This document shows, one piece after another, positions 58,483 to 64,000 of a stretch of 64,000 bases of DNA (position 1 is its first letter; the number at the start of each line of letters is the position of its first letter). Below the pieces are notes generated by a model that ran no database searches, had not been told where the DNA came from, and saw nothing but the letters and a program-made list of their open reading frames with translations. The stretch is from Chloroflexota bacterium (GTDB taxonomy: Bacteria > Chloroflexota > Anaerolineae > Aggregatilineales > Phototrophicaceae): NCBI GenBank assembly GCA_020161935.1, contig JAIUNI010000001.1:558001-622000 (forward strand), written 5' to 3'. A program made the translations under genes and the position numbers.

Positions 58483-59430
58483 ATGCGCGCACTGGTTTTT
58501 GATGGACAACTGCATCTCGAAACATCGCTGCCTATACCACAGAAGCAAAATGGTGACGCGCTGCTCAAAATCCGGTGCGCGGGTATTTGTAATACCGACC
58601 TCGAACTCATGGACGGGATGTACGGCTTTTCCGGCATCCTTGGACATGAATTCGTCGCCGAAGTCATCGAAGGACAGCCTGATCTCATCGGTAAACGTGT
58701 TGTCGGTGAGATCAGCGTGGTGTGCGGTCATTGTGACTTTTGCCAGCAGGGCATTCCCAGCCAATGTCGCAGCCGCACGACTATCGGCATTCGCCGTTAC
58801 CCCGGCGCGTTTGCGGATTACCTACCACTGCCGCCCCGTAACCTCCATATCGTGTCCGACCGGATCACTGATGACCAAGCCGTATTTGTCGAGCCGCTGG
58901 CTGCCGCGCTGCAAGTAACGGAAGGCATCCACATTTCCCCGCGTGACCGTGTGGTTGTGGTGGGTGTGGGCAAGCTGGGGATGCTGGTGGCGCAGGTACT
59001 CAAGCTCACTGGCGCGGATGTCGTCGGTGTGGTGCGGCGCGAGAAACAGGCCAAGCTGCTTGCCCGATGGGGTGTGCCTGCCGTCGAACTACGTGACCTG
59101 CCGGAGCAGTCGGCTGATGTGGTAGTCGATGTAACAGGCTTGGCGCAGGGGTTTGCAGATGCGCTGTGGCTGGTGAAGTCACGCGGAACAATCGTGCTGA
59201 AAAGCACCTATAACGACTTCCCACAGGTTGATATGACGCAGGTCGCCGTCCGCGAAATACGGGTTATCGGCAGCCGCTGCGGCCCCTTTGACGCGGCGCT
59301 GCGCCTGCTTGAGCGTGATCTCATCGACGTGAACTCGCTCATTGACGGTCGCTACCCGTTCGATGAGGCGGTCACTGCCATGCACACCGCAGCCCAACCC
59401 GGCGCGATGAAATATCTACTCGACTTTTAG
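58483..59430 (+). CDS. Zinc-dependent alcohol dehydrogenase family protein
   Basis: The 315-residue medium-chain dehydrogenase has catalytic zinc ligands in CAGICNTDLEL and GHEFVAEV. The structural zinc lobe is CGHCDFCQQGIPSQC. The Rossmann motif is VVGVGKLGMLVAQVL. It is shorter than typical members (about 340-350). It probably oxidises a polyol or related secondary alcohol; the substrate is unknown. It directly follows secF, and its stop overlaps the convergent histidine kinase by 4 bp. Confidence 0.9.
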   Translation: MRALVFDGQLHLETSLPIPQKQNGDALLKIRCAGICNTDLELMDGMYGFSGILGHEFVAEVIEGQPDLIGKRVVGEISVVCGHCDFCQQGIPSQCRSRTTIGIRRYPGAFADYLPLPPRNLHIVSDRITDDQAVFVEPLAAALQVTEGIHISPRDRVVVVGVGKLGMLVAQVLKLTGADVVGVVRREKQAKLLARWGVPAVELRDLPEQSADVVVDVTGLAQGFADALWLVKSRGTIVLKSTYNDFPQVDMTQVAVREIRVIGSRCGPFDAALRLLERDLIDVNSLIDGRYPFDEAVTAMHTAAQPGAMKYLLDF

Positions 59431-60644
59431 CGTACTGCTTGGGGTATGGTAAAGGCAAACGTCGAACCGACCCCTTGTTCGCTCTCCAACGTAATCTGCC
59501 CACCATGGCCTTCGACAATGTGGCGTGCAATCGCCAATCCTAAGCCTGTGCCTTGTGTAAATCCCGCCGTATCGGCTACCCGATAGAACTTCTCGAACAT
59601 ATGCTTCTGGTGTTCTTTGGCGATGCCATATCCCGTGTCACGCACGGCGATTTGAATATAGGGCTGTGCTTCGTGGTTGACCACCGGCTGCGCGGTCACG
59701 AAAATTTGCCCGCTTTCACGGTTGTACTTGATGGCGTTCGTCAGCAAGTTCAATAACACCTGCTTAATCTTGCCACGGTCAGCATTCGCCGTAATAGAGT
59801 CGCAGTGAATATGGATGGCAATACTCTTGTCGTTGGCTTGCTGCACGACCACATCGACACTTTCTTCGAGCAGTTTATTCGTGTCGAAGCGGCTTGTATC
59901 CAACCGCGCGCGACCGGACTCCAACCGCGCCAAGTCGAGGAACTCGCTGGTCAAGCGGCTCAGGCGTTCGGTTTCGCTGTGCATCGTCGTGATGATGTCA
60001 TGACGGCGGTTATCCGGCAGGTCAGGGCGCAGCAGCAGCACCGTACTGGCTTTGAGCGCTGCCAGTGGGGTACGCAGCTCGTGAACCATTTCTGAGATAA
60101 AGTCACTCTGTTGGAATAGACGCGCGTTTTCAATCGCGATAGCCGCTTGGCTCGCGAGCGTATTCAGGATGTTGATGTCATTTTCCGTCCAGCCACCCCC
60201 GCCGACTTTGTTAATCCCCTCAAGCACGCCGATCACCTTTGTATGGGTACGCAGCGGCACGGCGAGGATGCTGCGGGTGTGGAACTCAATCGTGTCGTCA
60301 ACGCGGTTGCTCCACGTCGGCTCTTGCGAAACGTCATTGATGACACGCGGTTCGCCGTGTAAGGCCACCCAGCCAGCGATACCACTGCCTTTGGGGATGA
60401 TGATTTCTTCCATATCCTGAACAGCAATGTTCGAAGCGATCTCGAAGCGTAGGTCACCGGTTGCCGACTCGATTAGCATAATCGAGGCCGCCTCAGCATC
60501 CGTCAGTTCGCGTGCTGCCGAGATGATTTTTTTGAGCAAGCTGCCGAGGTCGAGAGTCGAGGCAAGCTGCTGGCTGATTTCGATCAGGCGCTGATAATGG
60601 GCGATGACTTGGTCAGCATCGCTACTGTTGACGGTCATGCTCAT
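59427..60644 (-). CDS. GAF-domain sensor histidine kinase
   Basis: The 405-residue protein is soluble. A GAF domain spans about 30-175 (LTDAEAASIMLIESATGDLRFEI, SRSILAVPLR-like core). HisKA has H188 in SEMVHELRTPLAALK. HATPase_c has NLLTNAIKYN, DTGYGIAKEHQKHMFEKFYR and GTGLGLAIARHIVEGHGG. It senses an internal signal and phosphorylates an unknown regulator. A response-regulator/ParA protein gene lies two genes upstream on the same strand and is a plausible partner. GGAGAG lies 6 nt before ATG 60644, inside the sirtuin gene end. Confidence 0.93.
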   Translation of the reverse strand: MSMTVNSSDADQVIAHYQRLIEISQQLASTLDLGSLLKKIISAARELTDAEAASIMLIESATGDLRFEIASNIAVQDMEEIIIPKGSGIAGWVALHGEPRVINDVSQEPTWSNRVDDTIEFHTRSILAVPLRTHTKVIGVLEGINKVGGGGWTENDINILNTLASQAAIAIENARLFQQSDFISEMVHELRTPLAALKASTVLLLRPDLPDNRRHDIITTMHSETERLSRLTSEFLDLARLESGRARLDTSRFDTNKLLEESVDVVVQQANDKSIAIHIHCDSITANADRGKIKQVLLNLLTNAIKYNRESGQIFVTAQPVVNHEAQPYIQIAVRDTGYGIAKEHQKHMFEKFYRVADTAGFTQGTGLGLAIARHIVEGHGGQITLESEQGVGSTFAFTIPQAVR

Positions 60645-61401
60645 GAATACTCTCCATTTGCTTTACAATTTGCGGAAGCACTTCGGCTGCGTCCGCATGA
60701 ATAACAAGTGTTGCGGAAGAATCGAGATGGGTTGGTTCAAGATTGACGATAATTATCTTAGCACCATTTTTGCGTGCCAGCACGGGTAATTCCGAAGCTG
60801 GGGCAACTTCTAACGAAGTCCCGATAATCAATATCAAATCGGCTTTGCGGGCTAAATCCTGTGCCGCCATGAACGGCCTGATGGGTAGCTGTTCGCCAAA
60901 GAGAATGACATTGGGCTTAATAACCCCGCCGCAAGTTGGGCAGTGAGGCACTTGACGATCCATCAAAAATTGCTTGATGATCGGCTTGGCATCAAAGACT
61001 TCAAAACAATGGGTACACGTGGCTTCGCGGAACTGCCCGTGCAGCTCATGCACCACACGGTTTCCGGCGCGTGTATGCAGTGTGTCAATGTTTTGGGTGA
61101 TTACGCCCGCGATTTTGCCGTGTGCTTCGAGGGCTGCCAATGCATAGTGGGCGGCGTTTGGTTCGGCATGGATGGTGACATCCACCAGCGGGTAAACCCA
61201 CTCATAAAATGCTGCCGGATTTTGGCGGAAGCCGTACATACTGGCGACAGCAACCGGGTCAACCCCGACCCATAAACCGCACTCAGGACTGCGGAAATCG
61301 GGAATACCAGAAGGCGTACTGATACCTGCGCCGGTTAGCACCACACTATGCTGTGCTGCATTTATTAACTCGGCAGCCGATATTACCTGTTCACGTAACA
61401 T
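60622..61401 (-). CDS. NAD-dependent protein deacylase, SIR2 family
   Basis: The 259-residue protein has GAGIS at 24-28, IPDFRS, the TQNIDTLH motif at 102-109, and the catalytic H121 (ELHGQF). Zinc is bound by C129/C132 and C154/C157. The motif GTSLEVAPASELP is near the end. It removes acyl groups from lysines using NAD+. No clear ribosome binding site precedes the ATG. It overlaps the histidine kinase by 23 bp and lies 30 bp after the response-regulator/ParA gene, so the three probably form one operon. Confidence 0.94.
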   Translation of the reverse strand: MLREQVISAAELINAAQHSVVLTGAGISTPSGIPDFRSPECGLWVGVDPVAVASMYGFRQNPAAFYEWVYPLVDVTIHAEPNAAHYALAALEAHGKIAGVITQNIDTLHTRAGNRVVHELHGQFREATCTHCFEVFDAKPIIKQFLMDRQVPHCPTCGGVIKPNVILFGEQLPIRPFMAAQDLARKADLILIIGTSLEVAPASELPVLARKNGAKIIIVNLEPTHLDSSATLVIHADAAEVLPQIVKQMESIHEHDRQQ

Positions 61402-61431
61402 AACGGGAATAGCTTAAAACTATAACTAAGA

Positions 61432-62592
61432 TCAGGCTTCATTCGGTACCATCGCCTTCAAACGGGTATGGAGTTCATCCGTAAGTTTGGCAATTTGGGT
61501 TGAAATCGGAATGCCCGGTTGGGATGTGACGAGCGGTGTACCCGCGCGTGCTGCTTGGAATACTTGGTCATGCGCCGCAGGAATAATACTGCGGAGTTCA
61601 TGTCCCAAAGCCTGCTCGATTTCGTGCCACGGGGTTTGCACACTGGATTGTACGCGGTTGACCACCACAATATGAATGCGGCCTGTTTTGCTTCCCGGCG
61701 GTTCAATCTCTTGCAGCATGTCGCGTGCCATCAGCAGCGCAGCCGGATTCGGTTCAACCACGACGATCAACTGATCCATTTCCCGGTGTAGGCGTGTGGT
61801 GATGGTATTTAACCCGCTGCCGAGGTCAAAAACGGATGGGTTGCCCAGTGTTCGCAGGGTTTTGACAACAGCCGCTGCCGCATCATGCGAGAAGTTGATG
61901 AGCGCTTCTTTGCTGCGGATCGACGACAGCAGCGCACGCATACCCGATTGGTGATTAACCAATTCCGGCTCAATTGCCGAAGCGCGAATATCCGCTGCCG
62001 GTTTGCTCAGTACATTCCCCATGCCGTAGGACTGGCTGACACCGAGGAATAAACCTAAGCTGCCCGCACCCAAGCGGAAATCGGCAATAATCGGTTTCTC
62101 GGACTTAGACGTGAAAGCCGCCGCGACATTCAGCGCTACGGTGGTGGTTCCCACGCCGCCCTTCGCACCGATGACACCGATGGTACCGCCGCGCTGGGGT
62201 TCGGCCTTTTTAGGCGGCGCACCGCTGCGAGCCAAGACACTCTTCACACGGGAGGCGAGTTCTGCCGGGTGGGTGGGCTTGGTTAGGTAATCGTCTGCGC
62301 CCGCTTCAAAACCCGCGACTTTATCATCAACCAGTGTCTTCGCGGTGAACATAATAATGGGGATCGGACGGGTATCGTTGTTCGCCCGCAAACGGCGGCA
62401 AACTTCATAGCCATCCATATCCGGCATCATGACATCCAGAATAATCAAGTTCGGGTGATCGTTGGATGCTTTAGCGAGTGCTTGAGTCCCTGAATTGGCC
62501 GCAACGACCTCGTAACCGTGGCGTTGCAACATCAGCCCGATCAGTTTTAAGCTATCTAAATCATCATCAACGATGAGAATCTTTTCAGCCAT
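61432..62592 (-). CDS. Response regulator-ParA/MinD ATPase fusion (CpaE-like)
   Basis: The 386-residue protein has an N-terminal receiver domain (1-122) with D9/D10, the phospho-acceptor D53 (ILDVMMPDMDG), T83 and K105. A SIMIBI ATPase follows, with a deviant Walker A IGAKGGVGTTTVAL (about 141-154) and VVVEPNPAALLMA near the Walker-B region. CpaE proteins position pilus-assembly machinery, but their receiver is usually degenerate, whereas this one is intact. No tad/cpa pilus genes are in view. It probably links a histidine kinase signal to polar positioning or type II secretion-like assembly. Confidence 0.9.
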   Translation of the reverse strand: MAEKILIVDDDLDSLKLIGLMLQRHGYEVVAANSGTQALAKASNDHPNLIILDVMMPDMDGYEVCRRLRANNDTRPIPIIMFTAKTLVDDKVAGFEAGADDYLTKPTHPAELASRVKSVLARSGAPPKKAEPQRGGTIGVIGAKGGVGTTTVALNVAAAFTSKSEKPIIADFRLGAGSLGLFLGVSQSYGMGNVLSKPAADIRASAIEPELVNHQSGMRALLSSIRSKEALINFSHDAAAAVVKTLRTLGNPSVFDLGSGLNTITTRLHREMDQLIVVVEPNPAALLMARDMLQEIEPPGSKTGRIHIVVVNRVQSSVQTPWHEIEQALGHELRSIIPAAHDQVFQAARAGTPLVTSQPGIPISTQIAKLTDELHTRLKAMVPNEA

Positions 62593-62637
62593 GCCAGTTC
62601 AATTTCTTTGGGATAAGTAGATTTATAGTATAAAAAG

Positions 62638-62666
62638 AGTCTAGCATATAAGGATAGGCGGTGCAA
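62638..62666 (-). promoter_or_regulatory. Promoter for the response regulator-ParA operon
   Basis: TTGCAC (62666-62661) and TAGACT (62643-62638) are 17 bp apart on the minus strand, about 45 bp before the gene. Confidence 0.45.
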
Positions 62667-62704
62667 GCGAAGCTCTTAATTGTTGAGTCATGACATCGTA
62701 CCCA

Positions 62705-62734
62705 TTGACGCTGAATTTTTAGCCGTGATATACT
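62705..62734 (+). promoter_or_regulatory. Promoter for the valS T-box leader
   Basis: TTGACG (62705-62710) and TATACT (62729-62734) are 18 bp apart. The expected start is near 62741. Confidence 0.65.
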
Positions 62735-62740
62735 CTCGAC

Positions 62741-62956
62741 AAACAAAAAGACAGGGATGGGGAAAAGTAGGTTCATACCCCTGCGCGAGAGAGTGTGGGT
62801 CATTGGCTGGAAGCCCACTCGCATGTGTGAATTGAACGTCACCCCGGAGTCGCCTCACCGAACATTACGAGTAAGTGAGGACGGGTAAGCCCGTTATAGC
62901 AATCGAGTGCTCTATGCCCGATGGGTGTGGAGAAACAAGGTGGTACCACGGAAGCA
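62741..62956 (+). promoter_or_regulatory. T-box leader for valS (specifier GUC, Val)
   Basis: The leader has Stem I with AGUA at 62766-62769 on its 5' side and the 3' specifier loop GAAC-GUC-A. The Val codon is at 62838-62840, followed by the usual purine. The T-box sequence AAGGUGGUACCACGG lies at about 62938-62951. Uncharged tRNA-Val would pair with GUC and with UGGU, favour the antiterminator and let valS be transcribed. Confidence 0.95.
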
Positions 62957-62997
62957 AAGCCTTTCGTCCTTGTAGCCTAAGGACGTTGGGCTTTTTT
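62957..62997 (+). terminator. T-box terminator of valS
   Basis: CGTCCTT / AAGGACG (7 bp) plus an outer AGCC / GGGCT closes a stem followed by six T. Its left arm can alternatively pair with the T-box AAGG, the standard antiterminator switch. Confidence 0.92.
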
Positions 62998-63024
62998 GTT
63001 TTCTAACGACACAGGAGGGCTGTG

Positions 63025-64000
63025 ATGGCAAAGTCGATGCCAAAGAATTTTGATTTTAAAGAAGCGGAAGGCCGCATTTATAAATGGTGGGAAGAAAGTG
63101 GTTGGTTCAAGCCAGAAGTCGCACCCGCCGACGCGGAAGCCTTTACGGTCAGTATGCCGCCGCCGAACGTAACCGGTGCGCTTCATACTGGTCACGCCTT
63201 GTTTACGACTGTTGAAGACCTGATGATCCGCTATGAACGGATGCGCGGCAAGGCGGCGCTCTGGGTTCCCGGCACCGACCATGCGGGTATCGCGACGCAA
63301 TTGCAGGTCGAGAAGATGCTGCGCGACGAAGGCACGAGCCGCCAAGAAATCGGCTATGAGGAATTTTTGGCGCGGACGTGGGCATGGAAAGAAAAGTACG
63401 GTGGGACGATTACCGGACAGCTCCGGCGGATGGGCGCAAGCTGCGATTGGGATCGTGAGCGCTTCACGTTGGATGATGGCCTATCGAGTGCGGTGCAGGA
63501 TGTGTTCATCAGCCTATATGAGCAGGGGTTGATCTACCGTGGGCCGCGCTTGGTGAACTGGAGTCCCGGTTTGCAGACTGCCGTTTCGGACTTAGAAGTC
63601 GAGCGAGAAGAAGAACCCGGCAAGCTGTACTTCTTCAAGTATCCAGTGGAAGGTGGCGAGTTTATTCCGGTGGCAACTACTCGCCCTGAAACCATTCTCG
63701 GTGATACTGCCGTCTGCGTGCATCCTGACGACGACCGCTATAAACACCTGATTGGTAAAACGGCTTATGTGCCGGTGCTGAACCGCCCCATTCCGGTGAT
63801 TGCGGATGAATATGTTGACCGTGAGTTTGGCACGGGTGCGCTGAAGATCACACCCGCGCACGACTTTAATGACTACGAAATCGGCACGCGGCATAAGCTC
63901 GAATTCATCAATGTGATGAACCGCGATGCGACCATGAACGAGAAGGCAGGGCCGTACGCTGGTCTCGACCGCTTTGCCTGCCGCGAGAAAATCTGGGCGG
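63025..64000 (+). CDS. valS: Valyl-tRNA synthetase, N-terminal part
   Basis: The frame is open from ATG 63025 (AGGAGG about 7 nt upstream) to the window end, giving 325 residues of about 880-900 expected. It opens with MPKNFDFKEAEGRIYKWWEE. The class I motif is PPPNVTGALHTGHA, a HIGH variant typical of ValRS. VPGTDHAGIATQLQVEK follows. The CP1 editing domain begins with ATTRPETILGDTAVCVHP and FGTGALKITPAHDFNDYEIG. It charges tRNA-Val and hydrolyses Thr-tRNA-Val. The T-box upstream has a matching Val specifier. The KMSKS motif lies outside the window. Confidence 0.97.
   Translation, partial: MAKSMPKNFDFKEAEGRIYKWWEESGWFKPEVAPADAEAFTVSMPPPNVTGALHTGHALFTTVEDLMIRYERMRGKAALWVPGTDHAGIATQLQVEKMLRDEGTSRQEIGYEEFLARTWAWKEKYGGTITGQLRRMGASCDWDRERFTLDDGLSSAVQDVFISLYEQGLIYRGPRLVNWSPGLQTAVSDLEVEREEEPGKLYFFKYPVEGGEFIPVATTRPETILGDTAVCVHPDDDRYKHLIGKTAYVPVLNRPIPVIADEYVDREFGTGALKITPAHDFNDYEIGTRHKLEFINVMNRDATMNEKAGPYAGLDRFACREKIWA

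Overview
The window is bacterial chromosome, densely coded on both strands. The gene set points to Chloroflexota, probably an Anaerolineae-like lineage. This is inferred from a baseplate-J-like membrane protein beside alaS, a response-regulator/ParA fusion, a BTAD regulator, a DUF2207/SPFH cluster, and leader RNAs (T-box, TPP, SAM) typical of Gram-positive and Chloroflexota genomes. No single gene proves it. There is no prophage, CRISPR array, transposase or rRNA.

Layout. 1-5172 (-): alaS, a baseplate-J-like membrane protein, ruvX and the start of mltG, one overlapping operon. 5381-9806: a sugar epimerase, a translationally coupled small protein/HNH nuclease pair beside a hairpin-array repeat, tyrS and a TauE-like permease. 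9875-18499: a cNMP-binding protein, RtcB ligase, CoA-transferase beta subunit, peptide-type solute-binding protein, secG, S41 protease, ADP-ribosylglycohydrolase, threonylcarbamoyl-AMP synthase and an MmcQ-like protein. 18500-19884 is about 1.4 kb of repeats without a credible gene.

19885-26502: a cysteine desulfurase under a compact SAM-type riboswitch with its own terminator, the CoA-transferase alpha subunit, and a TPP-riboswitch-controlled thiamine ABC transporter. 26553-36000: gyrB, tRNA-Arg(TCT), a BTAD regulator, acyl-CoA ligase and thioesterase, a coiled-coil protein, and murA with Asp in place of the fosfomycin-target Cys. 36058-39429: hisHAFI and a detached hisE, preceded by a promoter, a 17-codon leader ORF with three consecutive His codons, and a terminator, which is the layout of a histidine attenuator.

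39573-49557: dGTPase, a Ser/Thr kinase, a WYL regulator, a LysM glycoside hydrolase, and a four-gene membrane cluster (DUF2207, winged-helix/zinc-ribbon, helical protein, SPFH). 49612-55500: two membrane glycosyltransferases with similar C-terminal beta domains flanking a NERD-like protein and a secreted protein. 55508-64000: yajC-secD-secF, a zinc alcohol dehydrogenase, a GAF histidine kinase, a sirtuin, the response-regulator/ParA protein, and a T-box (Val codon GUC) in front of valS, which runs off the window.

Themes. RNA-level control recurs (SAM, TPP, T-box, candidate His attenuator). Protein export (secG, yajC, secD, secF) and the cell wall (mltG, murA, LysM hydrolase) are well represented. 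The least explained items are the dispersed hairpin-array repeat, the SPFH/DUF2207 cluster, the HNH pair and the shortened SAM aptamer.
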